Source: Clostridium arbusti SL206 (GTDB taxonomy: Bacteria > Bacillota > Clostridia > Clostridiales > Clostridiaceae). From it: a stretch of 57,986 nucleotides of DNA. Of the stretch, positions 1 through 8,692 are shown in pieces (positions within the stretch are counted from its first letter, which is position 1; each line of letters starts with the position of its first letter). Location: assembly GCF_000246895.1 (NCBI RefSeq), contig NZ_BAEV01000009.1:1-57986 (forward strand), in the 5' to 3' direction. Under the pieces are notes generated by a model. That model saw nothing but the letters and a program-made list of their open reading frames with translations, had not been told where the DNA came from and did not search any database. The translations under genes were made by a program, and so were the position numbers.

Positions 1-143
1 GCTTCAATTCCATACAAAATAAAACTTAGCGCTCCCGATTGAAAAACACTGAAATTTTTTACTAAGAATACACATATCAACGGCAGCCCAAAAGCAAAAA
101 TCAAAAATAGAACAATGTGTTTCTTAATATTTTCATCTTTCAT
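1..143 (-). CDS. Membrane protein, N-terminal part only
   Basis: Minus-strand reading frame that starts with ATG at 141-143 and runs off the left edge. The visible 47 residues begin MKDENIKKHIVLFLIFAFGL, a basic N-terminus followed by a hydrophobic helix and a second hydrophobic stretch. A GTGAGGA ribosome binding site lies about seven bases upstream. The short charged tail followed by an FGLPL-type helix resembles the N-terminus of CPBP-family intramembrane proteases, but none of the catalytic motifs lie inside the window, so this is only a suggestion. Confidence 0.5.
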   Translation of the reverse strand, partial: MKDENIKKHIVLFLIFAFGLPLICVFLVKNFSVFQSGALSFILYGIE

Positions 144-259
144 ATTGATGTCCTCACAATAAAACTAACACACATAATCTTTCCTTCGCAATTTCTTACT
201 AACCTATTTTACATTAATATAATAATAAAAATTAATTCAAACTAAATTCAGATTATGAA

Positions 260-445
260 TTAATTTTTATTATTAATAGCATAGAAAATTAAAAAAATAA
301 TGACAAGTATAAAATATATAATACCTAATATTAACCCTAAAGTTTTATTTATACTTTTAGCTATTGGTGTTGCAATTATTAATGCTGGTATTATAAATAA
401 AATAATTATGTATTTATATGGTTTCTTTACAGTTATATAATCCAT
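260..445 (-). CDS. Small two-helix membrane protein, start uncertain
   Basis: A 61-residue frame from the ATG at 443-445 with two strongly hydrophobic segments (about residues 12-32 and 36-56), ending in a polar tail. No ribosome binding site precedes that ATG. The frame stays open upstream to 508, and a GAGGTG Shine-Dalgarno sits seven bases before an in-frame ATT at 500-502, which would give an 80-residue protein with one more hydrophobic helix. Either a rare ATT start is used or the original start was lost. Function unknown; the surrounding genes are also small membrane or exported proteins on the same strand. Confidence 0.4.
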   Translation of the reverse strand: MDYITVKKPYKYIIILFIIPALIIATPIAKSINKTLGLILGIIYFILVIIFLIFYAINNKN

Positions 446-534
446 AAAAATTAATATTATTAATAATGAAAATGCAATAATTGGTATTATTTGAGTATTA
501 ATATTGAATCACCTCACCGTTTCATCTTATTTTA

Positions 535-858
535 CTAACCTTCACCATATAATTCGGTAAAATATAAAAAGCCTATTTTTTTAACCTTAAAATTATATAT
601 CTCATTTGCTGTGCCTATACCACCTATAGGATGATATTTAACACGATAAATCATTGCATTCTCATAATCAAGAATATATTTATCCATTTTATATTGCGGT
701 TCATTAATATCAAAATTTTCCTTAAAAGCTGAAGCTGGATGACCTATCATAAATAAATGTGTTCTAATGGATCTAGAAGGAGTTACATGAACTATAATAA
801 ATCCTCCAATAATTATACACATTGATAATAATATACTTATTTTTCTTAAATATTTCAT
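535..858 (-). CDS. Small exported or membrane-anchored protein, unknown function
   Basis: 107 residues. The N-terminus is MKYLRKIS followed by a 17-residue hydrophobic segment, so it is a signal peptide or membrane anchor; the remainder is soluble and rich in Tyr and Ile. A strong AAGGGGG ribosome binding site lies a few bases before the ATG, which supports the start. No recognised domain. It is part of a run of short minus-strand membrane or secreted proteins at the left end of the window. Confidence 0.55.
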   Translation of the reverse strand: MKYLRKISILLSMCIIIGGFIIVHVTPSRSIRTHLFMIGHPASAFKENFDINEPQYKMDKYILDYENAMIYRVKYHPIGGIGTANEIYNFKVKKIGFLYFTELYGEG

Positions 859-949
859 ACTATCCCCCTTGTATAATTCTTCTCATCTTACTATTATTTA
901 TCAATGAAATTTGTCATTTAGTGAACTTTATAATAAGATTGTGAAATAT

Positions 950-1237
950 TTATGGCATTGATGATACTGTAAAAAAGATAAGTCCAGTTAATACCAATAA
1001 GCCTATAGATAATATGCTCATAACTAATGTTATTTTGGCTAACAAATTAGAAATTTTATATTTTCTCATTAGTATGGCAACTCCACCGCCAATAATTATG
1101 AATATTCCCCACATTACAAAACCTTTAGTTTCATGTAGCAATTGGTCATTAGCAATCCAAAGTTTTAAAATAAAGAAAAACATGATAATAGAAATAAGTG
1201 ATATTACTTGACTAAATAGTTTTAAAAAAACTTTCAT
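950..1237 (-). CDS. Small integral membrane protein
   Basis: About 95 residues with three hydrophobic helices and few polar loops. The open frame extends upstream to an ATG at 1271-1273, but the AGGGGG ribosome binding site lies inside that extension and directs initiation at the ATG at 1235-1237 (protein MKVFLKLFSQ...). No family recognised. Same strand and style as its two neighbours. Confidence 0.55.
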   Translation of the reverse strand: MKVFLKLFSQVISLISIIMFFFILKLWIANDQLLHETKGFVMWGIFIIIGGGVAILMRKYKISNLLAKITLVMSILSIGLLVLTGLIFFTVSSMP

Positions 1238-1305
1238 AAATTTATGCCCCCTTAGTTTATCATAATTTACCATATTAATCTTATCTTCATAATAAAATTT
1301 AATTT

Positions 1306-1507
1306 CTATTCTTTGTTATCATCTTTAGAAGCTGTACATACTAATAGTATTGTTGAAGTTAATATACATACCAATATTAAAATATATATTTTTTTTTAAC
1401 AATCCAACTTTATGATTTATTGTATTTAACAAGGAAAATGTAGCCAATGTTGTACAAAATACCATTACCCCAGATTTTTCATAATTTTTTCTTTTCAATA
1501 ACATCAT
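1306..1507 (-). pseudogene. Small membrane protein gene with a poly-A frameshift
   Basis: The frame from 1507 gives a plausible first helix, then after an A9 tract (T9 on the plus strand near 1389-1397) degenerates into polar sequence. Reading with one A fewer restores a clear second transmembrane helix (IYILILVCILTSTILLVC) ending ASKDDNKE and a stop at 1306-1308. So the gene probably encoded a two-helix protein and carries a +1 homopolymer insertion, unless the polymerase slips or the base count is wrong. An AAAAGGA ribosome binding site precedes the start. Confidence 0.5.
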
Positions 1508-1560
1508 TCCTTTTTATGTAGTAATTATGTCTCACTAAATTATCACATTAATTTCTTCAA

Positions 1561-1803
1561 GAAAAGAGTCTTGCATACCTAAATTGATTTATAATCACTT
1601 ACGGTTATTTAAACAATAATCTACAGTTTCAGCTTAATTCATATAGAGATTATACCATATTACCCCATATAATCCATTATTACAGATAAAATAAATTGTA
1701 GGCTTATTCTATAGCGATCTGCTTTACTTTTATACTCTTTATCCCCAATAACTATACCAAGAATATGCAGTACAAAAAATAAGGTTAACAACCACAAAAA
1801 ATC
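1561..1803. repeat. Dispersed repeat R5, copy 1, holding a gene remnant
   Basis: About 240 bp that recur with scattered substitutions at 9425-9671. A 50 bp core (near 1641-1690, containing ACCCCATATAATCCATTATT) recurs a third time at 22630-22692. On the minus strand 1713-1779 encodes a ~20-residue remnant close to residues of the membrane protein at 9731-10024 (shared DKEYKSKA motif), so the repeat carries a fossil of that gene. It abuts the 3' end of ncRNA copy A. Confidence 0.65.
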
Positions 1804-2411
1804 AAACCACCAATTAGCCATATATTATATATAAACTAATTGGTGGTTAAGCAACACCTAATTCATTTAAATTTTCTGATATTATTTGAATATTCATCAC
1901 CTTTTTTTGATTTTTATATGCTTTCTACATTATAAAATCTATTATTTTTATTGATTAAATTTTTATTGAACACATATGATTTGATAATTAACATCCGTAT
2001 AAATTATATTTATATAGCTTGTGAACTGCTCCGACATATAGAAGTAAGAGTTTTCTACTTCCGAGAGTTCATAATTTAGACTCTTTATAGGCTTGAAATC
2101 CCCTTGCACCGAGGATACTGTACTATAATCATCTGTACATAAGCCTTGAATTAAATATAATTTTTAAGATAAAAGCCACTAAATTTTGTGTTCCAATATA
2201 GCTTAGCCTCTAGTATATCTAGTAAGCTAATTATATTTATTTCATTTCCATATTCTCAATCTTTTAAACTGTAATAACATTATTATATAGTCATACTTTA
2301 AATCAAATACTTAATATCTGTATTTTCTATACCCTAATGCCTTTAAACATTTTTTCTTAATCCTTTTATGAATTAGGGTTGCTAGAAGAAGTTTTTTATA
2401 TCTTCTTCATG
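1795..2411 (-). ncRNA. Large structured RNA, copy A (class unassigned)
   Basis: No convincing ORF. On the minus strand a consensus promoter (2417-2445) precedes a ~617 nt segment that ends in a strong intrinsic terminator: AACCACCAATTAG (1805-1817) pairs with CTAATTGGTGGTT (1836-1848), followed by T6. The 5' end forms a GAAGAAG/CTTCTTC stem. Next to it AGCAACCCTAATTCAT (plus 2368-2383) pairs with plus 1850-1866 near the 3' end, giving a 16 bp helix with one bulge that closes the whole molecule. Internal hairpins include TAGCTTA/TAAGCTA around 2200-2231 and a nested stem at 2024-2071. Copy B (47569-48131) shares both ends with compensatory changes. Size and closed architecture recall OLE, ROOL and GOLLD RNAs, but no class is assigned. 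Confidence 0.65.
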
Positions 2412-2416
2412 CTTTT

Positions 2417-2445
2417 ATTGTAATGTAAACGTTTATATTTGTCAA
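2417..2445 (-). promoter_or_regulatory. Sigma-A promoter with embedded palindrome, ncRNA A
   Basis: Minus strand TTGACA, 17 bp spacer, TACAAT. The spacer holds the perfect palindrome TAAACGTTTA. The same arrangement occurs at 48138-48166 (before ncRNA B) and on the plus strand at 13563-13591, suggesting a shared operator. Confidence 0.7.
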
Positions 2446-2554
2446 CTCTTTTTTAATATTTATTTAGCAAAATATTTTTCATTTATGATATGCCTCACCA
2501 TAATAAGTATAGCGTAGACTTTTTAAAATATTATTTTACAATTTAGCGTCTTAT

Positions 2555-3823
2555 CTATCTAAATTGAAAGTTTTCATAATGAAACTTTCCAACCTTTAAT
2601 TTACTGCTTATGAATTGTTTTTTTAAATTTTCTCTCATTGGTTTAGGACCACAAAAATATACATCGATAGTTTCCTCAGTCTTTACATGTTTACTAATTT
2701 CCTCTACTGATAAAAATCCTTTTTCTTTTGAATTAAACAAATGTAATCTTAAGTTATCACTGCCTATTAGCTCCTGTAATTCATTCACATAAGCCCCTTC
2801 TTCTTCATTATTATATGCATAGAAGAAATCAATAGAGTAATCTTTTGGTATATCCACTTGTGAAAAACTTCTGAATGGTGTCACTCCAATTCCACCTGCA
2901 ATCCATATTTGATTTTTAGTTCCTGTCTTGTAATTAAATTTTCCGTGAGGTCCTTCTACAACAAATTCATCACCAACCTTCAGTGTATCAAATAAAGCCT
3001 TTGTATCATCACCTAAATCTTTAATTGTAAATTGCAATTCTCCATCTTTAGGTGCTTCACTTATAGTAAATGGATGAGATGCAAATTTATTGTCTTTATC
3101 CAGTATTTTTAGAAAAGCAAATTGCCCTGATTTAAAATTCATGTTAGTTCCTAAGGCACTTCCTGTAATCTCTAATGTACCTTTTGCAACTGTCTCTAAT
3201 TTTTTAACTTTGAAACGATATTTAAAAGCAGTTTTTTCATAAAAGAATATACTGTAAATAGCAGACAAAATACCTATACAATTTACAATGTTTAGCCATA
3301 TGCTAAAAGCATTCATAGAAAAAACAGCATAATTTGCACTTCCATAATAGTGATAAATACCTAAGATATATCCAATCAACATGAATTTATGAATTGTCTT
3401 CCATCTTTCATAATTTAATTTTTTTGCCAAAATAGCAATAAGTATAATAATTACAAACAAATACATACTAAAACTTCCATACATAGCATATGGATCTCTA
3501 GGTATATGGTTACCTGCTTGAATTTCAATTCTTTTACCTATACTTATTGTTATATCATGAACGAAAACCATAAGAAGCGCTGAAATACCTAAGTACTTAT
3601 GATAAATATATGACTTATCTAATCCATCAAACAGATTATCTAAAACCTTATGTCTGGTAGAAATAAAATTTATTAAAGCAAAGCCAACTAGGGCAAAAGC
3701 AGCCAATAATTGAGAATATTGACTTATTAGCGGAATGTCTCTTGTAGGCTTAATAAATAACCAAGACACCCCTGTTATTAAAATGCTAAATAAAATAATT
3801 AAAATACCTGATTTTTTTTTCAT
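2555..3823 (-). CDS. Ferric-reductase-like flavocytochrome (FAD/NAD-binding oxidoreductase)
   Basis: 422 residues. The N-terminal half has about six transmembrane helices with paired histidines (YHKY..., VFVHD, TIHKF, IYHYYG) typical of haem-coordinating ferric-reductase-like domains. From about residue 215 comes an FAD-binding ferredoxin-reductase fold (HPFTIS motif, as in the RxYS/T FAD motif) and then an NAD-binding domain with GGIGVTPF and a C-terminal FCGPKPM motif. It likely moves electrons from NAD(P)H through FAD and haem across the membrane to an unknown acceptor. The ATG at 3821-3823 is chosen because AGGAGA lies ten bases upstream; a longer GTG start would include that site in the coding region. 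Confidence 0.85.
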   Translation of the reverse strand: MKKKSGILIILFSILITGVSWLFIKPTRDIPLISQYSQLLAAFALVGFALINFISTRHKVLDNLFDGLDKSYIYHKYLGISALLMVFVHDITISIGKRIEIQAGNHIPRDPYAMYGSFSMYLFVIIILIAILAKKLNYERWKTIHKFMLIGYILGIYHYYGSANYAVFSMNAFSIWLNIVNCIGILSAIYSIFFYEKTAFKYRFKVKKLETVAKGTLEITGSALGTNMNFKSGQFAFLKILDKDNKFASHPFTISEAPKDGELQFTIKDLGDDTKALFDTLKVGDEFVVEGPHGKFNYKTGTKNQIWIAGGIGVTPFRSFSQVDIPKDYSIDFFYAYNNEEEGAYVNELQELIGSDNLRLHLFNSKEKGFLSVEEISKHVKTEETIDVYFCGPKPMRENLKKQFISSKLKVGKFHYENFQFR

Positions 3824-3924
3824 TATACAACATCTCCTGTAATTCACTGATAACTAAATAATCCTTTAAACTATACTCTAAGAATAATATTTTTATTTCA
3901 AAATTTAAAACAAATCCCCTAAAA

Positions 3925-4518
3925 TTAATTTTCACATTTACTATTATTTAAAGAAAGCAGCATAAAACAGCTTTTTATCCTTAAATAAGAAGAATAAATT
4001 CCAGCTGCAAAGATTATATAAAGTAGACAATTGATTAAATATACTGAATTATCAACCGCAAAACATTTATAAATGCAAACTATGCCTGGAATAATAAAAA
4101 ACGTTGCAGATACTAACCTTCCAATCTTATCAAAAACAAATGCTTTATTTGATTCTCTATTATAAGATTTAATAAATTTTGATGTTATTACAAACTCTAA
4201 AAATTTTAAACATACAAAAACTAAAAACCATAAAGGTAACATTTTTAGAATTATTAGCGCTGTATATGAAAGAATTATATATAATAAATCTGCAAACACA
4301 TCAAGTTTAGCTCCTATTATGGAAACGGCTCCCATTCCTCTTGCAATTTTGCCATCTAATAAATCTGAAAAACAAATTGCCAGAAACATAACTATTAAAT
4401 TTATAAAATTTCCTCTTCCATATGCAAATTGTTCTACAATAAAGTATAAAAATATAAAAGTCATAATTATTCTTGTTATTGTAATACTGTTAGGTATAAA
4501 TCTAATTATATTTTTCAT
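3925..4518 (-). CDS. CDP-alcohol phosphatidyltransferase family protein
   Basis: 197 residues, about five to six membrane helices. The family signature D-x2-D-G-x2-A-R-x8-9-G-x3-D-x3-D is intact as DLLDGKIAR...GAKLDVFAD (about residues 53-78). These enzymes displace CMP from CDP-diacylglycerol with an alcohol such as glycerol phosphate, serine or inositol phosphate; which alcohol is used here cannot be told. It sits just upstream (in transcription) of the flavocytochrome but is separated by about 100 bp, so co-transcription is possible but not shown. Confidence 0.85.
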   Translation of the reverse strand: MKNIIRFIPNSITITRIIMTFIFLYFIVEQFAYGRGNFINLIVMFLAICFSDLLDGKIARGMGAVSIIGAKLDVFADLLYIILSYTALIILKMLPLWFLVFVCLKFLEFVITSKFIKSYNRESNKAFVFDKIGRLVSATFFIIPGIVCIYKCFAVDNSVYLINCLLYIIFAAGIYSSYLRIKSCFMLLSLNNSKCEN

Positions 4519-4816
4519 ATATATTCCCTCTTAAAAATAATATTTTTTCATATGTTTCTAGATACTTAAAGTATATTGCTTAAATTTTAATATAAACTTA
4601 GAGTTAGCTTAAAATTTACTAAGAAAAAAGTAAATAAACTGTGTATCATGATTTTTAATAACTGTTGTATTTCTTACTTACCATTTTATAAGTAAATAAT
4701 GGTATAAATATAAAATAAATATGTTAATTTTGTGTGATTTTTAAATAGAAACTGCATATTGAAATATTTTTGAAGTGCGACGCAAAAAATACCGTAAAAT
4801 TATGTAATACAGTATT

Positions 4817-5259
4817 TTATAAATTATTAATATAGCGCCACAGCATATTATTTATCACTCTATTCTTAACGGTTTTTCTTATCCAGTTTTCATCATTGTC
4901 TTTTGCTTCATAACAGGCAATTCCTTCATTCAACCATCTTGGCGTATTCCCATTTATTTTGTTTACTAAGATATGAACAAACTCATGAACTGCTGTATTT
5001 ACTACGTTATCAAAATCTGAATTGATTCTTTTTTAAGATTCTCTTTTGATATAATAGAAGCCGTTTGTAGTGCTCGAGTATACGGTGAATAGAGAATAAT
5101 ATCTGACTTGCCTATCCTAGCATCTCTAGAAGCCCTTTTAGCCTGTTTAATACCATTATTTGTTAATGGTATTAAGTCCATTGCTTGTCCTTTTAAATTA
5201 TATTTATCTATGCTGTCCCACTCTTACTCTACCTGTCTAATGAAATAAAATTGTGTCAA
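4817..5259 (-). pseudogene. Chimeric remnant: histidine phosphatase joined to HExxH peptidase
   Basis: Reading from a TTG at 5257-5259 gives a histidine-phosphatase start (MTQFYFIRQVE) in which the catalytic RHG has become RQV, then an in-frame TAA at 5224-5226. The same frame continues with recognisable phosphatase sequence (LTNNGIKQAKRA, SPYTRALQTA) to about 5035. There it shifts frame into a different protein: AVHEFVH...LNEGIACYE, a gluzincin-type zinc peptidase core, ending at TAA 4817-4819. Both halves are fragments, so this is a deletion fusion of two dead genes, not a working bifunctional protein. Confidence 0.7.
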
Positions 5260-5276
5260 TTATATCACTTTTCTTC

Positions 5277-6056
5277 CTAATTTAGATTAATATTTCCTGT
5301 CATATAAAGTACCGCTTTTCCGCTTACCTTAACTCTGTCACCAGCCATCTCACAATATAACAATCCTCCTCGTTTTGATAACTGTTTGGATATCATTTTA
5401 TCTTTACTCAATCTTTTTGACCAAAATGGTATTAAATTACTATATGCCGAACCTGTTACAGGATCTTCATTTACACCGAGTTTAGGATAAAAGCAACGGG
5501 ATACAAAATCCACATCATTACCCTTAGCTGTAACAATAATACCTAAACCCTTATCAAGTCTTAATACCTTAGAAAAGTCAGGGCTTAAATTTTTCACCTG
5601 ATATTCCGTTTCTAATACCACAAATAAATCTCTTGATAAATATAATTCAATAGGTTTTATGCCAATAACATCTGAAATTGTTTCTAACAATGGAATCTTT
5701 TCTGGCTCTCTTAACGGAAGATCCATCTCATACAAATCTGCCTTACGTTTAACCTCAAGTATTCCACTCCTAGTATTAAATATCATTTTTTCTATTCCTA
5801 TATCAATATAATTTGAAATAACATAGGCGGTTCCCATTGTAGCATGTCCACATAAATCTATCTCTGCTTTTGGTGTGAACCATCTTAGCTCATACTCATT
5901 TCCTTTTTTAAGCACAAAGGCTGTTTCTGATAAATTATTTTCTGCTGCAATTTTTTGCATTATATCATCCTTTAACCATTCATTTAATACACACACCCCT
6001 GCTGGGTTTCCTTTAAATATTTCATCAGCAAAAGCGTCCACAACATAATATCTCAT
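5277..6056 (-). CDS. PhzF-family isomerase-like protein
   Basis: 259 residues, close to the usual ~260-290 for the family. The hallmarks of the diaminopimelate-epimerase fold PhzF proteins are visible: VDAFADEIFKGNPAGV at the N-terminus, ENNLSETAF containing the acidic catalytic residue, the LCGHAT motif, and DPVTGSA in the second half. Substrate unknown; most homologues are annotated by similarity to the phenazine enzyme, and there is no phenazine locus here. The ATG at 6054-6056 has an AAGGAT ribosome binding site upstream. Confidence 0.85.
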   Translation of the reverse strand: MRYYVVDAFADEIFKGNPAGVCVLNEWLKDDIMQKIAAENNLSETAFVLKKGNEYELRWFTPKAEIDLCGHATMGTAYVISNYIDIGIEKMIFNTRSGILEVKRKADLYEMDLPLREPEKIPLLETISDVIGIKPIELYLSRDLFVVLETEYQVKNLSPDFSKVLRLDKGLGIIVTAKGNDVDFVSRCFYPKLGVNEDPVTGSAYSNLIPFWSKRLSKDKMISKQLSKRGGLLYCEMAGDRVKVSGKAVLYMTGNINLN

Positions 6057-6214
6057 CAATCATATCCTTCTTTCTAAAAATATATTGGTTTTTACATTAT
6101 TAATGTACCAAATTTGTCATCATTCTTTAAGTTGTATCGTAGCTATCTCCTTTAAATAGATATTCTTCTTCCTAATTTACTACTGTAATGGTTTATAAAA
6201 ATTATTATTAAACT

Positions 6215-6913
6215 TCAGATATTATTAATAGTCATAAAGTGGTTTAATACTACAGTAGATACAATCCCGTTATTTATGTTTTTTTCGTAAAAATCTTTCA
6301 GGTTAAATAAAATAACATCTTTATTTTTCATTTCTTCCAATTCTTCCAATAGTTCTCCCAAACGAAAAAAATCAGTTACCACTTCTTTGCTATTATCTAC
6401 TTCGAGTAACAATATATAATTATTCTCTAAAATTTTGAATGCTTTTTCAAACTCTTGAATTTTTATATAATAAAAAACCATATGTATTGTTGGATGCAGA
6501 AAACTATCTATAAGAATATACTGCCATAAGGCATCTTTAAACCCATCAATTTTACTTTCACCTATGAGTTCCGAATTATCAAATGACTCTATTTGCTTTT
6601 TCAATACCTTATAACTCTTTATAGATAATAATTTCACTTCTTCAATTGACTGATTTTTGTGTCTTTTATAATTTTGTCTATTTAAAACATCAAGATCTTC
6701 ATGGAATGAAACATATTCAATCTTTTTTACTGATTCTAATTTTTTAGAGGCTAAAATCCTCCATTCGCTTATATGTGAAGCAACATCTTTAAATGTCCAG
6801 TTATCATAACTACCTAAAAAATTTTCCTTTTTATCTGCCAATTTAATTATAAAATTTTCTTCCTGAATATTGACATAATCAATAAGCTCAATTAATTTTC
6901 TTTTATAATCCAT
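6215..6913 (-). CDS. DinB/ClbS-like four-helix protein
   Basis: 232 residues, predicted all-helical. The N-terminal region has NWTFKDVASHISEWR and later LHPTIHM, matching the spacing of metal-binding histidines in DinB/ClbS-type helical bundles. Family members include bacillithiol- or mycothiol-dependent S-transferases and the colibactin self-resistance hydrolase ClbS; no specific reaction can be inferred here. The gene stands alone between PhzF and a nitroreductase remnant. Confidence 0.6.
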   Translation of the reverse strand: MDYKRKLIELIDYVNIQEENFIIKLADKKENFLGSYDNWTFKDVASHISEWRILASKKLESVKKIEYVSFHEDLDVLNRQNYKRHKNQSIEEVKLLSIKSYKVLKKQIESFDNSELIGESKIDGFKDALWQYILIDSFLHPTIHMVFYYIKIQEFEKAFKILENNYILLLEVDNSKEVVTDFFRLGELLEELEEMKNKDVILFNLKDFYEKNINNGIVSTVVLNHFMTINNI

Positions 6914-6991
6914 GCTTTGTCTCCCAATAATTTATTTGTATCTTAAATACTCATTAATTTCTATCTGATTACTAAATTATATTGGTATAAT

Positions 6992-7075
6992 CTAGTAATC
7001 TGTTATTTTTTCATTTTCAACTGGCTTGTCAATATATTTTCTAATGCTTCTACGCATTTCAATTTCTTTAATCAT
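6992..7075 (-). pseudogene. Nitroreductase N-terminal fragment
   Basis: Only 27 codons from ATG 7073-7075 to TAG 6992-6994: MIKEIEMRRSIRKYIDKPVE... This is the typical FMN-binding start (RRSIRKY) of nitroreductases, preceded by an AAGGGGA ribosome binding site. The rest of the gene is absent, so it is a deletion remnant. Confidence 0.75.
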
Positions 7076-7132
7076 CTATCATGTTCCCCTTTTTCAATAA
7101 TATTTTAGTACGTTTTATAAGAAAACTACGTA

Positions 7133-7519
7133 CTATTTAATTTCTGCAAAAATTTCATGTATATTTCCATCTGGGTCGGCAAATAGTGCTGTTCTTTGAT
7201 TCCAAGGCATATCTTGTGGTTCATGAATAGAAGTTGCTCCTTTAGAGATTAACTTCTTAAATGATTCATCAACATCATTAGGATTTTCACATGGGAAAGC
7301 AAGTTCAAAGCCCTGTCCAAATGACTCTTTCCTATATTCGCTACTATACACATACATAACATCTCTCATACAAATAGCAAATCTTGCTCCATCGTTTTCA
7401 AATTCAACATAATTACCAAGGTCATTTTCAATTCTAAATCCGAGAACTTGATTATAGAAATTTTTCATTTTATCTATATCATTTGTCCAAATCGTAATAA
7501 GATTAATTTGTGCTTTCAT
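7133..7519 (-). CDS. VOC-superfamily protein (glyoxalase/dioxygenase fold)
   Basis: 128 residues, the usual size of a one-module-pair VOC protein. The paired beta-alpha-beta-beta-beta modules are recognisable: NLITIWTNDIDKMKNFYNQVLGF at the start and FADPDGNIHEIFA at the end, the latter containing the conserved metal-site Glu. Such proteins include metallo-enzymes and drug-binding resistance proteins; the substrate is not evident. Ribosome binding site GGGGAAA upstream of the ATG. Single gene. Confidence 0.8.
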   Translation of the reverse strand: MKAQINLITIWTNDIDKMKNFYNQVLGFRIENDLGNYVEFENDGARFAICMRDVMYVYSSEYRKESFGQGFELAFPCENPNDVDESFKKLISKGATSIHEPQDMPWNQRTALFADPDGNIHEIFAEIK

Positions 7520-7634
7520 TGTATATTTTTCCCCTTTCTTAATTTAACATATAGTTCTCTTTAAATTACCATTGTTCAACAATATAATAAAATTCTAAGC
7601 TTCTTAACAAATTAATATTATATTTAAGCTAAGT

Positions 7635-7847
7635 TTATTTATAAGTATTTTTATTTTTACTTTCTCCTACTGTTTTGCCTATGTAATAACCAACAAGTAT
7701 CACACCTACTAAAAACAATAAGTATATTACCATGTTTAATGCTAATATATGATATTTACTGAATAATGAGGACAATAAAATTCCTAAAAAAAGAACTATG
7801 ATACCATACCTTGATACATGATTCATAAATTCATTCACACGATTCAT
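7635..7847 (-). CDS. Small two-helix membrane protein
   Basis: 70 residues from the ATG at 7845-7847 (MNRVNEFMNHVSRYG), with two hydrophobic helices and a short polar C-terminus (GKTVGESKNKN). An upstream in-frame ATG at 7863-7865 would add six residues, but GAAGTG at the right distance favours the inner start. No known family. Confidence 0.5.
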   Translation of the reverse strand: MNRVNEFMNHVSRYGIIVLFLGILLSSLFSKYHILALNMVIYLLFLVGVILVGYYIGKTVGESKNKNTYK

Positions 7848-7865
7848 AAGTAACACTTCTTTCAT

Positions 7866-8273
7866 TTTTAATGTTTTGTAAATAACATCTTATATCACAA
7901 TAAATTACTAACCTGTATTAATTATATATTAAAATAGTACCATATTATTGGTTAGGTAGTAAATTATAATTACTAGAATTAAAGATCATAAATAAAGGCT
8001 TTACGCTTATTTTTTCTGTTTTAAAATTGGAATTGCAAAAGCTAATTCAACATATTATAATAAAAATTAGCATTATGTTGGATTAAAACGCATGGTAACA
8101 GACCATAAAATATCTCCGTGTATACGTAATTTACTTTCTAGTGCATTACAAGATACTGATATTATCCCTAAATGTAAATTATATCTTAATGTTAGTATAA
8201 TAATTTTTTAAAAATAGGATAAATTCATCCTAAATATAAGATATATAAAATAAATATTTGGAGGGATTTATAT
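7866..8273. other. AT-rich intergenic region, no gene seen
   Basis: About 400 bp with no supported ORF. A stretch at 7994-8015 (AAGGCTTTACGCTTATTTTT) repeats the 3' arm of the terminator at 21218-21258 and the sequence after it, so it looks like a decayed copy of that intergenic region. The last bases hold the GGAGGG ribosome binding site of the phd remnant. Confidence 0.5.
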
Positions 8274-8516
8274 ATGTTAGTAAATACTCAGAAAATAATT
8301 TCTATGTCTGAAGCTAATTAAAACTTTTCTAAAATAGCAAAAATGGTTGATGAAGATAAATCTGTAGTAATAATGAAAAATAATAAACCTAAATATGTTC
8401 TTTTAGATTTTGAAGAATTTAGCAAAGAAGCCACTTCTGAAGAAGAAAAATTAGATAATATTGCGGATAGAATATTAGGAGATAATATAGAAGCATTTAA
8501 TGAATTAGCTAAATGA
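8274..8516 (+). pseudogene. Phd/YefM-type antitoxin gene with nonsense codon
   Basis: Eighty codons from ATG 8274 (TTTGGAGGG ribosome binding site upstream). The product would be a Phd/YefM antitoxin: MLVNTQKIISMSEAN...NFSKIAKMVDED, then KYVLLDFEEF. Codon 16 is TAA (8319-8321) where Gln is usual (CAA to TAA), so translation stops early. A downstream restart at ATG codons around 8344 would lack the DNA-binding N-terminus. It overlaps the toxin remnant by four bases, the usual phd-doc coupling. Confidence 0.75.
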
Positions 8517-8692
8517 AATACATTTCACTTGAATATATGTTAAAACTTCATGAAAAACTTATAAAAGCTACAGGTAGATCAATTGAAATAAGATATATAG
8601 AACTTTTAAAATCATCAATAGAAAATTCAAAAGTAACTTTTAATGTAGAAGAACTGTATCTTACTTCTGAAAATAAATCTGCTATAGTATGA
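8513..8692 (+). pseudogene. Doc-type (Fic-fold) toxin gene, truncated
   Basis: ATG at 8513 overlaps the antitoxin stop. The 59 residues MKYISLEYMLKLHEKLI... match the N-terminus of Doc toxins, but the frame ends at TGA 8690-8692, before the Fic motif HxFx(D/N)GNKR. The downstream sequence shows no rest of the gene. With the catalytic motif gone, the toxin cannot phosphorylate EF-Tu, the usual Doc target. Together with the nonsense antitoxin this is a dead toxin-antitoxin locus. Confidence 0.75.

Noticed and set aside
1860-1910. A 16-codon ORF (MNIQ...) near the 3' end of ncRNA A and B
   Set aside because: It has a GGTG site and appears in both copies, but in copy C the ATG is ACG, and the 3' part of the ORF coincides with the closing helix, which explains the conservation better.
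2018-2130. TnpB guide-RNA-like segment inside ncRNA A (GTGAACTGCTCCG...)
   Set aside because: The sequence recalls 3' ends of some IS200/IS605 elements, but it lies within a unit whose two ends are conserved with copy B, and no transposase remnant is near.
1795-2411. Assigning the RNA to OLE, ROOL or GOLLD
   Set aside because: Size and closing helix are similar, but no sequence motif of these classes could be matched by eye; left unassigned.
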